Source: Prevotella sp. (lineage in GTDB: Bacteria; Bacteroidota; Bacteroidia; Bacteroidales; Bacteroidaceae). Taken from it: 36,163 nucleotides of DNA. A model generated the notes under the pieces. It did no database searches, had not been told where the DNA came from, and saw only the letters and a list, made by a program, of their open reading frames with translations. Of this stretch, positions 6,953 to 15,840 are shown one piece after another. A program made the position numbers and the translations under genes. How positions within the stretch are numbered: position 1 is the first letter of the stretch; each line of letters starts with the position of its first letter. The DNA is taken from the NCBI GenBank assembly GCA_015060485.1, contig SUYI01000016.1:1-36163 (forward strand). Reading direction: 5' to 3'.

Positions 6953-8557
6953 TTATTTCACTTTCTCATGACCTTCTGTTGCCATACTTCGGCGGATGAG
7001 TTGGCCGATGTTTTTGAGGGGCATCATACGCTTCATGGTGGAACGGACAGGCTGTACGTCATAGAGCAACATGAACAACAGGGTAAGGGTGCCGATGAGA
7101 CACATGAGGCCGAACATCTCCTTGACGGCCACCATGAGCACCTGTGCATAGTCTGAGTGGATGCCACGGCTGAGGGCGTCGGCTATCTGGTGACGCAGTC
7201 CGTAGCTGTAGAGTCCGGTGCATACACTCTCGCCTACGCCGTTGCGGATGAAGCCGCTGACGGTGAGGGCCATGAAGAACGTGGGGAATTCGATGAGATC
7301 CTTCAGGTAGATGGTCATCGTGGAGAAAAAGATGCCGTAGCCGACGGTACGCAGGAACGTGGGCAGCCACAACCGCTCGACATTCAGTGTGGGTGAGACA
7401 TAGAAATACATCAGCACCTGATACATCAACAGAGCAGCGAAGCCTATGGTCAGCAGTCGGGTGTATTTGAAACCTAAACGCGGCAGGCATCCCCAGTTAG
7501 GACAACCCTTGCCCCAGAGAATCGTAAAGATGCAGCCGAAGGCATAGCCGAGAATCTCGAAGATATAGAACTGTCCGGTGGTCGTAAAGCCCCAGTGGAG
7601 CACACCGCCCGTCAGCGTGTTCTGCAGGGTATGAGGCGTAGCGTTCATCACCTCGGCCACGAAGAACATGCCCAAGATAGGAATCAGTCGGGCATGAGGC
7701 CAGACACTCGGGTCGATATAAGGATGGCGGATGTGGCGCATACGTCCGATGCAGATTACCAGCGTCATCGGGAAACTGACGAGGACGGCTCGCCACAGCT
7801 GAGAGTCGAACCAATTGTAATATTCGCCGTATGTAAAGAGCCAGATGACCAGAAGCATCAGCGCCGACCACAGCAGGCAGCCGAGCCAGTCGAGCGACAC
7901 CAACGGCAGACGGAAAGGCATCATGCGCCAGGGATGGGTGCAGGTGTAGATGACCAGCACGACGATAAGCATCAGCCCCACCATCAGCCAGTGCATCATC
8001 TGCCAAGAGTCGAAAGCGATGGTCAGTTGTTGGGCTATCCAGTTGCTGCCAGGCATGGCTCCCAATATAATAATGTACATGGAAGGTAGGAAGATGCCGA
8101 AGTCCTGTTTGGGCGAGAGCCACAGACGGATGTTGGAAAAGCACTCGAACGTACCGCAGAGCTTGAAGAAACCCGCGACGTAGCTGACGGCGCAAAGCAC
8201 TGGCAACCGCCACTCGCCAAAGTCACCGTCGAGGAGCCACAGGCAAAGCAGGTTGCACGCGGCAATGACGATGGCAGCGTTAATCAGCAACTGCTGGTTG
8301 GTGAATCGCAACTTATAGCGGAACAGGAACGGGAAGGGCATGTTTACGCCCACCACGCCGCACATGGCCACAAACTGGATATCCTCCCGCATCAGACTGG
8401 TGGCACCCACCATCTGCGACAGGCTAGAGAAGTAGATGCCGCCCGACAACTGGAAAAAGAGTGCGAAGAGTACGTAAATCCAAGGGCGCACCTTCTCGGG
8501 CACCCAGGGATTGAACATCGGCATCGAAAACTTCTGATTCGGATTGAAACCAGCCAT
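6953..8557 (-). CDS. MFS efflux transporter (EmrB-like) of a tripartite pump
   Basis: A 534-residue inner-membrane protein with 12 to 14 hydrophobic segments, of the large MFS exporter type that works with an HlyD/EmrA adaptor and a TolC channel. The substrate cannot be told. Its length and its place after an EmrA-like adaptor support an EmrB-type drug/H+ antiporter, but the classical motif A is not clearly conserved, so the assignment leans on context. Its ATG shares one base with the adaptor stop (TGATG at 8559-8555), implying coupled translation. It is the last gene of the operon. Confidence 0.85.
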   Translation of the reverse strand: MAGFNPNQKFSMPMFNPWVPEKVRPWIYVLFALFFQLSGGIYFSSLSQMVGATSLMREDIQFVAMCGVVGVNMPFPFLFRYKLRFTNQQLLINAAIVIAACNLLCLWLLDGDFGEWRLPVLCAVSYVAGFFKLCGTFECFSNIRLWLSPKQDFGIFLPSMYIIILGAMPGSNWIAQQLTIAFDSWQMMHWLMVGLMLIVVLVIYTCTHPWRMMPFRLPLVSLDWLGCLLWSALMLLVIWLFTYGEYYNWFDSQLWRAVLVSFPMTLVICIGRMRHIRHPYIDPSVWPHARLIPILGMFFVAEVMNATPHTLQNTLTGGVLHWGFTTTGQFYIFEILGYAFGCIFTILWGKGCPNWGCLPRLGFKYTRLLTIGFAALLMYQVLMYFYVSPTLNVERLWLPTFLRTVGYGIFFSTMTIYLKDLIEFPTFFMALTVSGFIRNGVGESVCTGLYSYGLRHQIADALSRGIHSDYAQVLMVAVKEMFGLMCLIGTLTLLFMLLYDVQPVRSTMKRMMPLKNIGQLIRRSMATEGHEKVK

Positions 8558-9591
8558 CAGTACATCACCTCCGTTTCCACATTCAGGCCAGCGAGGAGCT
8601 TTTGAATATCCTCAGCATTGTTATCGTCGGTCAGACGGATGCGGACAGGCACGCGCTGTTCTACCTTCACAAAGTTGCCTGTGGCATTATCGACAGGAAT
8701 ATGCGAGAAAGCCGAACCCGTGCCACCGGCTATCGACTCCACCTCGCCCATGTATTTCACTCCAGGGATGGCATCGGCCTCGATGCTCACCTTGTTGCCA
8801 ACGGCGATGTGCTTCATCTGTGTCTCGCGGTAGTTGGCCACCACCCATACCTGATGGTCATCGACGATGCTTGCAAGCTGTTGGCCTGGCTGCACCAGTT
8901 GACCTACGTGGATGTCCTTGCGTGACATCACGCCGTCGCACGTAGCCACGATGACAGTATAACTGAGGTTCAGTCGGGCGAGGTTCACCGCAGCCTCTGC
9001 TACAGAGGTTCCTGCATGGGTCTGCGACAGACGCTGTGCCTGTTCGCTCTGGATGAGTGCCGTTGAGTGTCGCTGCTGCGAGGCCTGTTCGTAGCGGGCC
9101 TTGGCAGCCTCGTAGCGGGCACGGGCATTGTCGTACTGCTGTCGGGTGACAGCATCCTTTTCAAGCAGGGCAGCATAGCGCTCGTAGTCAGCACGGGCAT
9201 TCTCCATGTTGACACGTGCTTCCTCGATGCCAGCCGAAGCCACGCGCACATTCGAGGCGGTGGTGTTCATGCCGGCACTCACTGCCGACGAGCCAGAGCG
9301 CGAGCCTTTCAGTTGTGCCTCGGCCTGTGCCAACTGCAACTGATACTCAGCATCCTCGATGATGACGAGCGTGTCACCCTTCGTGACGTGCTGGTAGTCC
9401 TCAAATCGAATCTCCTTGATGAATCCGCCCACACGGGCATTCAGCGGCGTGATGTGTCGCCACACCTGCGCATCGTCGGTATATTCCACATTGCCCCAGT
9501 GCACAAAACGGCTACACACATAGCCCAGGGCCAAAACCATCACTGCGATAATCGCTACATTGTATATTCTCTTAATCTGTTTCTTGTTCAT
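8557..9591 (-). CDS. HlyD/EmrA-type membrane fusion protein
   Basis: A 344-residue periplasmic adaptor linking the MFS pump to the outer-membrane channel. It has one N-terminal membrane span (about residues 9-26), then VEYTDDAQVWRHITPLNARV, the usual start of EmrA-like adaptors. A lipoyl half-motif (VTKGDTLVIIEDAEYQLQLA) and a long alanine-rich coiled coil (about residues 75-200) follow, then the second lipoyl half (VIVATCDGVMSRKDIHVGQL) and a beta-barrel ending VPVRIRL. I chose ATG 9591 because the open frame upstream is just a 9-bp repeat tract running into the TolC gene; starting at 9636 would add an odd MREFFRLRIIRILRI tail. Confidence 0.9.
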   Translation of the reverse strand: MNKKQIKRIYNVAIIAVMVLALGYVCSRFVHWGNVEYTDDAQVWRHITPLNARVGGFIKEIRFEDYQHVTKGDTLVIIEDAEYQLQLAQAEAQLKGSRSGSSAVSAGMNTTASNVRVASAGIEEARVNMENARADYERYAALLEKDAVTRQQYDNARARYEAAKARYEQASQQRHSTALIQSEQAQRLSQTHAGTSVAEAAVNLARLNLSYTVIVATCDGVMSRKDIHVGQLVQPGQQLASIVDDHQVWVVANYRETQMKHIAVGNKVSIEADAIPGVKYMGEVESIAGGTGSAFSHIPVDNATGNFVKVEQRVPVRIRLTDDNNAEDIQKLLAGLNVETEVMY

Positions 9592-9618
9592 AATTCGTAA
9601 AATTCGTATAATTCGTAG
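9592..9618. repeat. Three 9-bp tandem repeats between the TolC-like and adaptor genes
   Basis: AATTCGTAA, AATTCGTAT, AATTCGTAG in tandem fill almost the whole 28-base gap between the channel gene stop and the adaptor ATG. The period is 9, not 7. Confidence 0.8.
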
Positions 9619-9619
9619 T

Positions 9620-10924
9620 CTAAAGAACTCCCGCAATATATTTCATTTTGTAATAAGCATAGACGATGTTGATGCGCGCGTCCACCTCCTGCAATTCGGC
9701 ATTCAGGCGGATATTCGAGGCATCGAGCATGTCGGTAATCAGTGCCAGTTGGTTCAGATAACGGTCGCTCACCACCTGATAGTTCTGACGGGCCAGTTCT
9801 ACGCTCTTCCGCTGGGTGTAGAGGTCGGCATACGATTGTCGGTAGAGTGTATAAGCCTGCTGCACCTGATTGTCGAGCGTCTCAGCCGCCACGCGCTGAT
9901 GTTCCTGGCTGCGCTTGATGTCAATTTTGGCCTGCTGCACCTTCTTGTTCTGCTTGAAGAGTGAGCTGATGGGGTATTTCACGCCTACGCCCACGTACCA
10001 ATAGTTGATGTTCTTGTCGATGGGAGGAATATCGTAGATGAAAGGCCCCGAGAAATTGTCAGCCGCCACCACCGCAACCTTCGGCAGCAGTTCACTCTTG
10101 GTCAGTTTCAACTGTTGTTCTGCCATTTGGGTAGATAACTGCGACAGCTCCATCAGAGGCGACGAGGTGAGAGCCATCTGCTGCCAGATAGCCTCATTGT
10201 CGTTGCCGAGTGCCTGAGCGACAATCGTCGTATCGGGCAGAATGGTGACATCCGTCAGTCCAAGTGTGTTACAAAGTTGGTGATTCAGCACCACCTGCTG
10301 GTCTTGCAACTTACGTAGCGACAGCCGCAGGTTCTCCATCTGCAGTTCATAGCGCGTCACATCGTTCTTGAGCGCCATGCCCTGTTCGTGTTTCGCCCGG
10401 ATGTCATCTATCAGCCGCGAAGTCAGTTCGATGTTCTGCTGCAGCACCTGCATACGGTTCTGAATCTTGTAGAGGTCCAGATACTGTCCCAGAGCCATGA
10501 ACCGCTGGACGTTCGATGACTGCCGCTGTCCTGCAACCGCCATGTCCCGATGCAACTCCGCCATCCTGATGCCAGCATCGATAGCTCCTCCGGCATACAC
10601 CACCTGCTGCGCCTCCAGCGCAAACGAGTTGCCGAAGTGCGGCGACGAATAGCCGTTAGCATTCGTGAAGTCACGGTCCATCACCACCACATTGCCGTTA
10701 TACGAAGCCGACAACGTGGCATTCACGTCGGGCAGCCGCTGAGCGCGGGCCGCCTCAATCCCTTTCTGAGCAAATTCTACGCTTATCTTCGTTTCCTGAA
10801 GAGTCTTGCTGTTGCTTTCCACCAGTTGAAACAAGTCGTCAACTGTCATCCTGCGCTCACTCTGAGCCTTCACCGCAATCGCTGCGGGTACAACCAACAT
10901 GAGCGCCAATAATCTCATGTTCAT
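9620..10924 (-). CDS. TolC-like outer membrane efflux protein
   Basis: A 434-residue outer-membrane channel of the TolC/OMF family. It has a signal peptide (MNMRLLALMLVVPAAIAVKAQ), the early MTVDDLFQLVESNSKTLQET, long helical repeats and two beta-hairpin regions. The C-terminal half repeats the pattern (QLSTQMAEQQLKLTKSELLP, YPISSLFKQNKKVQQAKIDI). ATG 10924 or 10918 is preferred over an upstream ATG at 10954, because that one lies inside the -7 promoter element. It is the first gene of the channel-adaptor-MFS operon, in the order expected for Bacteroidetes pumps. Confidence 0.9.
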   Translation of the reverse strand: MNMRLLALMLVVPAAIAVKAQSERRMTVDDLFQLVESNSKTLQETKISVEFAQKGIEAARAQRLPDVNATLSASYNGNVVVMDRDFTNANGYSSPHFGNSFALEAQQVVYAGGAIDAGIRMAELHRDMAVAGQRQSSNVQRFMALGQYLDLYKIQNRMQVLQQNIELTSRLIDDIRAKHEQGMALKNDVTRYELQMENLRLSLRKLQDQQVVLNHQLCNTLGLTDVTILPDTTIVAQALGNDNEAIWQQMALTSSPLMELSQLSTQMAEQQLKLTKSELLPKVAVVAADNFSGPFIYDIPPIDKNINYWYVGVGVKYPISSLFKQNKKVQQAKIDIKRSQEHQRVAAETLDNQVQQAYTLYRQSYADLYTQRKSVELARQNYQVVSDRYLNQLALITDMLDASNIRLNAELQEVDARINIVYAYYKMKYIAGVL

Positions 10925-10950
10925 ATATACTTTTTTTTTCAAAATCGGCT

Positions 10951-10959
10951 GCAAAGTTA
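10951..10959 (-). promoter_or_regulatory. -7 element of the tripartite efflux operon
   Basis: TAACTTTGC on the minus strand, followed by AGCCG, the same sequence that follows the -7 of the ABC-F and rpsP promoters. The leader to ATG 10924 would be about 20 bases. Confidence 0.7.
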
Positions 10960-11025
10960 CTAATTATTCCGATAAGTTGTAACCTATATACCGCCGATTA
11001 TTAAGAAACATTAACTTACTGGTAA

Positions 11026-11058
11026 TTTGGTTTTTTGGTCGATTTGCACTATCTTTGC
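11026..11058 (+). promoter_or_regulatory. Promoter of the esterase-nitroreductase gene
   Basis: TTTG (11026-11029), a 20-bp spacer and TATCTTTGC (11050-11058): a full consensus Bacteroidetes promoter. The ATG follows at 11081. Confidence 0.8.
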
Positions 11059-11080
11059 AACCAACTTAAAACAGACGAAG

Positions 11081-13174
11081 ATGAAAAAGGTAATGATTAC
11101 AACACTGCTCTGCGCCCTTGCGGCCACGATGACGGCACAGGAGAAAAAGAGTTTGAGTTTCGATACCAATGCGGGCGTGAAGGCCTTGATGGAGTTTTAC
11201 GATGGGACCAAGGTCTCCTATACGGCCTACGAGGGGCTGTTCTACGTGACGAACGTGGAGGACTCGGCCTATCAGGCGATGAACGTCTATGTGCCCGACG
11301 GGGCGACGCAGCAGACGCCTATCTTCCTGCGAACCTACGTGGGCGGCTACATGGCCTCGAAAGCCAGTCAGCCGCAGGCGGGCGACGCTACAGGCCGTGC
11401 GCTGAAGGAGGGTTACGTGGTGGTGATTCCCGGCACTCGCGGACGCAACTCGACGATTACGGCGGACAAGGCGTATGCCAAGGCGCATAAGGGCGTGAAG
11501 AAGGGTCAGACCATCTATACCGGTCGTGCGCCGAAGGCCATCCTCGATCTGAAGGCCGCCATCCGCTACCTGCGCCATTTCGACAAGGAGATGGCGGGCG
11601 ATGCCGAGAAGATCATTACCGACGGCACAAGTGCGGGCGGTGCGATGTCGTCGCTGATGGGAGCCACGGGCAACCATCCCGACTACGAGCCGCTGCTCAG
11701 GGCGATGGGTGCCGCTCAGGAGCGCGACGATGTGTTTGCTTCGGTGTGCTTCTGCCCCATCACCGACCTCGACCATGCCGACATGGCCTACGAGTGGCTG
11801 TACAACGGCACCGACTCGCGGCAGCAGGGCAATCAGGACGTGCTCGCCGTGAGCAATGAGTTGAAGGCACAGTTTCCTGCCTACATCAACAGTCTCGGAC
11901 TGAAGAAGCCCGACGGGACGCCGCTCACCGCCGACAACTATCTGGACTTCATCAAGCGCGAGATTATCCGTGCGGCACAGATAGCCAAGAATGCTGGTGC
12001 CGACATTCCCGACAGTATCGGCTTCGTGTTCAGTCAGGATAAAGGTTTCGGGGCTCCTCCCATTAATGGAGGTATGACGGGTGGCATGAGACCTCAGGGC
12101 GACAGGAAGCCTGAAGGTGGTATGCCCCCGATGATGATGCGTCGTGGCGGCGGCAAGAAGGTTGGCGAGTATATCACCGATCTCGATATGCAGAAATACC
12201 TGAACTACGTTGTATCGACCCAGCCGCTGAAAACCGCTCCTGCATTCGATACCAAAGGTGTCTGCGGACAGAGTGCCTCGGGCGAGAACGAGGAATTTGG
12301 CGATGCCACAGGCACAAGTGTAAACTTCACGGAATACGGTGCACAGAAGACTGGCTTCGTGCTGACCGACGGCATCCGTCAAAACGTGCGCCTGCTGAAC
12401 CCGATGAATTTCATCGGCAACGAGGAAACCGACGTTGCTCCCCACTGGTACATCCGTCACGGAGCCCGCGACCGCGACACCTCGTTCCCCATTCCCCTGA
12501 ACCTTGCCCTGAAGTTGCAGAACGCGGGTAAGGACGTGAACTACCTGCTGGCCTGGAACCGCCCGCATAGTGGCGACTACGCCCTCGATGAACTCTTCGA
12601 GTGGATTCATGACATCACGGCTACGAAGAGCAGCGACGCCCAGGCCGTCATCAACAACATCATGACACGCACCAGCATTCGCCGGTACACCGACGAACCC
12701 GTCAGTCAGCAGGATGTTGAGACGCTGCTGCGTGCTGGTATGGCAGCCCCCACCGCCGTGAACGCCCAGCCTTGGCACTTCGTTGCCATCACCGACAAGG
12801 CCAAACTGAAGGAACTGGCCGCCACCAACCGCCGGGGCAGCATGATAGAGCAGGCCGCTCTGGCCATCGTGGTCTGCGGCAATATGGACAAGGCGATGAA
12901 GGGCAAGGGGCAGGCTTATTGGATTCAAGACTGCTCGGCAGCCACGGAAAACATCCTACTTGCTGCCCACGGACTCGGTCTCGGTGCCGTCTGGACGGGA
13001 CTTTATCCGATGGACGACCGTGTAGCCGCCGTCTCGCAGGTGCTCCATCTGCCCCAGACCATCATTCCCCTCTGCACCATCGTCATCGGCCATCCCGACG
13101 AGAGCCCTGAACCAAAGAATAAATGGAAACCAGAGAATGTGTCATACAATGAGTATGGCGGAAAGATAGAATAA
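11081..13174 (+). CDS. Exported fusion: tannase-like esterase plus nitroreductase domain
   Basis: A 697-residue protein with a signal peptide (MKKVMITTLLCALAATMTAQ). Residues about 30-520 are an alpha/beta hydrolase resembling subtype-B tannases. The nucleophile elbow is GTSAGG (Ser184), WYIRHGARDRDTS supplies a likely acid, and RPHSGDY holds a candidate catalytic His496. The known activity of such enzymes is hydrolysis of gallate or similar esters. A Gly/Met/Pro-rich insert lies at about 328-360. From about residue 528 a nitroreductase domain follows in the same frame (RTSIRRYTDEPVSQQD, AAPTAVNAQPWHFV, GLGAVWTG), ending IVIGHPDE, with the arginines and NQPW expected near FMN. The start at 11081 fits the signal peptide and promoter. 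The monocistronic unit ends at a strong hairpin. Confidence 0.85.
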   Translation: MKKVMITTLLCALAATMTAQEKKSLSFDTNAGVKALMEFYDGTKVSYTAYEGLFYVTNVEDSAYQAMNVYVPDGATQQTPIFLRTYVGGYMASKASQPQAGDATGRALKEGYVVVIPGTRGRNSTITADKAYAKAHKGVKKGQTIYTGRAPKAILDLKAAIRYLRHFDKEMAGDAEKIITDGTSAGGAMSSLMGATGNHPDYEPLLRAMGAAQERDDVFASVCFCPITDLDHADMAYEWLYNGTDSRQQGNQDVLAVSNELKAQFPAYINSLGLKKPDGTPLTADNYLDFIKREIIRAAQIAKNAGADIPDSIGFVFSQDKGFGAPPINGGMTGGMRPQGDRKPEGGMPPMMMRRGGGKKVGEYITDLDMQKYLNYVVSTQPLKTAPAFDTKGVCGQSASGENEEFGDATGTSVNFTEYGAQKTGFVLTDGIRQNVRLLNPMNFIGNEETDVAPHWYIRHGARDRDTSFPIPLNLALKLQNAGKDVNYLLAWNRPHSGDYALDELFEWIHDITATKSSDAQAVINNIMTRTSIRRYTDEPVSQQDVETLLRAGMAAPTAVNAQPWHFVAITDKAKLKELAATNRRGSMIEQAALAIVVCGNMDKAMKGKGQAYWIQDCSAATENILLAAHGLGLGAVWTGLYPMDDRVAAVSQVLHLPQTIIPLCTIVIGHPDESPEPKNKWKPENVSYNEYGGKIE

Positions 13175-13225
13175 CATCTAAATAGAATCCTTACCCGTTG
13201 CATCCTTTTGGGGGATCCAGATAAT

Positions 13226-13263
13226 ATAATAGGTGCTTCCCTGTCGGGGGAAGCACCTATTAT
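13226..13263. terminator. Strong bidirectional terminator hairpin
   Basis: A perfect 16-bp inverted repeat (13226-13241 and 13248-13263) with a 6-base loop, core AGGTGCTTCCC/GGGAAGCACCT and AT-rich ends. It lies between the convergent esterase-nitroreductase and galK genes. Confidence 0.85.
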
Positions 13264-13279
13264 TAATCTAGATCGAATA

Positions 13280-14446
13280 TTAGCAGAGTTTGCGAGAGCC
13301 GTCGCCAATGACAACGTCGTAGACCTTGGGTTCGTGGCCGTACTTTGCGTTAAACTTCTCCTTTGCCGTTGCAATGAACTGACGGTAAAGGTCGTTGCGA
13401 ACCAGGTTGATGGTGCAGCCGCCAAAGCCACCGCCCATAATGCGTGAACCAGTAACGCCACACTCCTTAGCAATGTCGTTCAGGAAATCAAGCTCTTCGC
13501 AGCTGACCTCATAGTCTTTCGACAGGCCTTCATGAGTCTGATACATGAGTTCACCAACCTTCTCGTAGTCGCCTTCGTTCAATGCATCGCAAACGCCCAA
13601 TACGCGGTCTTTTTCACCAAGCACGAACTTAGCACGCTTGTAGTCCTCTTCACCTACTTCGGCACGAACCTCGTCCAGCTGCTCCCAAGTGCAATCGCGC
13701 AGCGTCTCGAACTTGCCCTCTGGGTGCTTTGCCTGGATGTGCTTCACCACATTCTCGCAGGAGTTGCGGCGGTCGTTGTATGGCGAGCCGGCCAACTGGT
13801 GCTTCACAACTGAGTCAAGCAATACCAGACGATAGCCATCGGGTTTGAAGGGGAAGTATTCGAACTCGCGGCTGCGGCAGTCGAGGCGCATCAGACAGCC
13901 TGCTTTACCGAAGACAGAGGCGAACTGATCCATAATACCGCAGTTGACACCGCAATAGTTGTGCTCAGTAGCCTGACCAGCCAGTACCATATCCCACTGA
14001 GAAACCTTGTTCTCACCGAAGATGTCGTTCAATCCGCAGGCGAAACAGCTCTCCATAGCAGCACTTGAAGACATGCCAGCGCCGAGGGGAACATCACCTG
14101 CAAAGGCTATATTAAAGCCTTTCACGGGAACGCCCAACTTCTTCATCTCCAGGGCGATACCATAGATGTAACGTGCCCACGAGGCACGGGGACCTGCGGG
14201 GTCGCTGAGCTTGAAGTCTACACGGTCCTTCAGGTCGATGGCATAAGCCATGACAGTGTCTTCAGTACCATTGGCACGCATCTCGGCCATCACGCCTTTG
14301 TCTACTGCTCCTGGGAACACGAAGCCACCATTGTAGTCGGTGTGCTCGCCAATGAGGTTGATACGTCCGGGAGATGCATATACGTTGCCGGTCTTTCCAT
14401 CAAAGTGCTTGATGAAACGGCTTCTTACAAAATCAATTTCCATCAT
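13280..14446 (-). CDS. galK: Galactokinase
   Basis: A 388-residue GHMP kinase that phosphorylates galactose to galactose-1-phosphate with ATP, the first committed Leloir step in the cytoplasm. The galactokinase signature GRINLIGEHTDYNGGFVFP sits near residues 28-46. The ATP loop is PLGAGMSSSAAMES, and the C-terminal GHMP motif is SRIMGGGFGGCTINLV; the length is typical. Start MMEID has two adjacent ATGs and the first is used here. It is the last gene of galM-gluP-galK, separated from the transporter by a 7-bp tandem array. galT and galE are not in the window. Confidence 0.97.
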   Translation of the reverse strand: MMEIDFVRSRFIKHFDGKTGNVYASPGRINLIGEHTDYNGGFVFPGAVDKGVMAEMRANGTEDTVMAYAIDLKDRVDFKLSDPAGPRASWARYIYGIALEMKKLGVPVKGFNIAFAGDVPLGAGMSSSAAMESCFACGLNDIFGENKVSQWDMVLAGQATEHNYCGVNCGIMDQFASVFGKAGCLMRLDCRSREFEYFPFKPDGYRLVLLDSVVKHQLAGSPYNDRRNSCENVVKHIQAKHPEGKFETLRDCTWEQLDEVRAEVGEEDYKRAKFVLGEKDRVLGVCDALNEGDYEKVGELMYQTHEGLSKDYEVSCEELDFLNDIAKECGVTGSRIMGGGFGGCTINLVRNDLYRQFIATAKEKFNAKYGHEPKVYDVVIGDGSRKLC

Positions 14447-14452
14447 ATTAAT

Positions 14453-14501
14453 TTACGGTTTATAACTTATCACTTATCGTTTATCACTTATCACTTTCTC
14501 T
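14453..14501. repeat. Heptanucleotide tandem array between gluP and galK
   Basis: Plus-strand units TTACGGT, TTATAAC, TTATCAC, TTATCGT, TTATCAC, TTATCAC, TTTCTCT fill the intergenic gap up to the gluP stop. On the coding strand the unit GTGATAA contains stop codons, so here it can only be non-coding. Confidence 0.85.
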
Positions 14502-15812
14502 TCACTCTACGGGGATGTCCTTGTTGACATTCTTCGAGCCGAAGGCTGCATACCAGAACATATAGGCCATGGCTAGCAGGGGTACAAAGTAAGATAGCAT
14601 ATAGCCTGTGTTGTCGGCGATATAGTTCTGAATAAGCGGTAGCACGCCGCCGCCTACGACCATCATCATGAAAATTCCCGATGCCTGAGCGGTGTATTTG
14701 CCCAGCCCCTCGGTAGCCAGATTAAAGATGCTGGCCCACATGATAGAGGTGCATAAACCACAAAGAACCAGCAACATAGCACTGATGGGTACTTGTGTCA
14801 TCTCGAACGATGAACCAGTAAACAGCGGCATAGAGGCCATCACCGTCTTGGGGATGAACATGGCCAAGAGGATGAGCACCATGCCAGCTCCGGTGGTAGC
14901 CATCATCATTTGCTTGGACGACACCTTGTCAGCAATGAAGGTAGAACAGAGTCGGCCGACGAGCATCAGCAGCCAGTATGTTCCGGCAACGAAACCTCCG
15001 ATGGCAGCAGCATTGGCCATCAGGCCCGCACCTTTATCCGTAGTATCGGCAATGTAGAAGTTGAGCGTTCCGGGAATACCGATTTCAACGCCTACATAGA
15101 CAAAGATGGCTATGACGCCGAGTAGGCAGTGACGGAACTGCCAGGCAGAATGCTCGAACTTGGTCTGGGAAGTAACACGTCCGATTTCGGGGTCTTTGAT
15201 GGGTATGAAAGCCAACACGCAGAAGGCTCCTGCAAAGACGGCCATAGCGATGAAGAGCACGAGATTGATCTCGGCAAAGTCGGTCTCACGTGTCACTTGT
15301 CCGATAAGTGCACCGACAAGCATAGGCGTCAGTGTACCGGAAAGAGAGTTTAGGGTACCGCCAATGAGGTTCAGCTGGTTACCGCGATTGCCACCACCTC
15401 CTAACAGGTTGAGCATGGGGTTTACCACCGTATTAAGCATACACACGGAAAGACCTGAGATGAATGCTCCGAGAAGATACACGGTATTGTCGGTATAGCC
15501 CTCAAGAGCCTCAAAGCCAGAGATGTACTGTACCAACACGCCGATAAATCCGACAAGGATACCAAACATGGCAGTTTTCTTATAACCGATGCGAGTCAGC
15601 ATCTTACCAGCGGGGATACCCATGAACAGATAAGCGAAGAAGTTCATGAAGTTACCCAGCATTGCCAGGGTGTTAGAACCACCTACTTCAGGGTCGTTCT
15701 TCATCACAACGCCGATAGGCGCAGCCAGATTGGTTACGAACGCAATCATGGCGTAAAGAAACATCATAGTCACAATGGCTATGATGCTTCCGTTTTGTTT
15801 TTGATTACTCAT
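14502..15812 (-). CDS. gluP: Glucose/galactose MFS transporter (GluP/FucP family)
   Basis: A 436-residue inner-membrane protein with about 12 hydrophobic segments, of the FucP/GluP branch of the major facilitator superfamily, expected to import galactose and/or glucose by proton symport. Recognisable are NFMNFFAYLFMGIPAGKML near residues 51-69, GLSVCMLNTVVNPMLNLLGG with the following NQLNLIGGTLNSLS, and ALLVGRL-like loops later. Its place between mutarotase and galactokinase supports galactose as a substrate. The galM gap is 28 bases and no separate promoter is seen, so it is probably cotranscribed. Confidence 0.9.
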   Translation of the reverse strand: MSNQKQNGSIIAIVTMMFLYAMIAFVTNLAAPIGVVMKNDPEVGGSNTLAMLGNFMNFFAYLFMGIPAGKMLTRIGYKKTAMFGILVGFIGVLVQYISGFEALEGYTDNTVYLLGAFISGLSVCMLNTVVNPMLNLLGGGGNRGNQLNLIGGTLNSLSGTLTPMLVGALIGQVTRETDFAEINLVLFIAMAVFAGAFCVLAFIPIKDPEIGRVTSQTKFEHSAWQFRHCLLGVIAIFVYVGVEIGIPGTLNFYIADTTDKGAGLMANAAAIGGFVAGTYWLLMLVGRLCSTFIADKVSSKQMMMATTGAGMVLILLAMFIPKTVMASMPLFTGSSFEMTQVPISAMLLVLCGLCTSIMWASIFNLATEGLGKYTAQASGIFMMMVVGGGVLPLIQNYIADNTGYMLSYFVPLLAMAYMFWYAAFGSKNVNKDIPVE

Positions 15813-15840
15813 ATAAACAATATCTAATTAGTAGTTTGGA

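Noticed and set aside
7497..8213. 238-codon frame overlapping the MFS gene on the same strand
   Set aside because: Arg/His/Leu-rich composition typical of an out-of-frame shadow; the MFS frame has clear membrane segments.
11066..12928. 620-codon open frame on the minus strand opposite the esterase-nitroreductase
   Set aside because: The plus strand encodes recognisable catalytic domains with a signal peptide and promoter. The antisense frame is open because of the codon bias of the real gene and shows no known domain.
14453..14501. Possible CRISPR-like array between gluP and galK
   Set aside because: Units are 7 bp head to tail without spacers and there are no cas genes.
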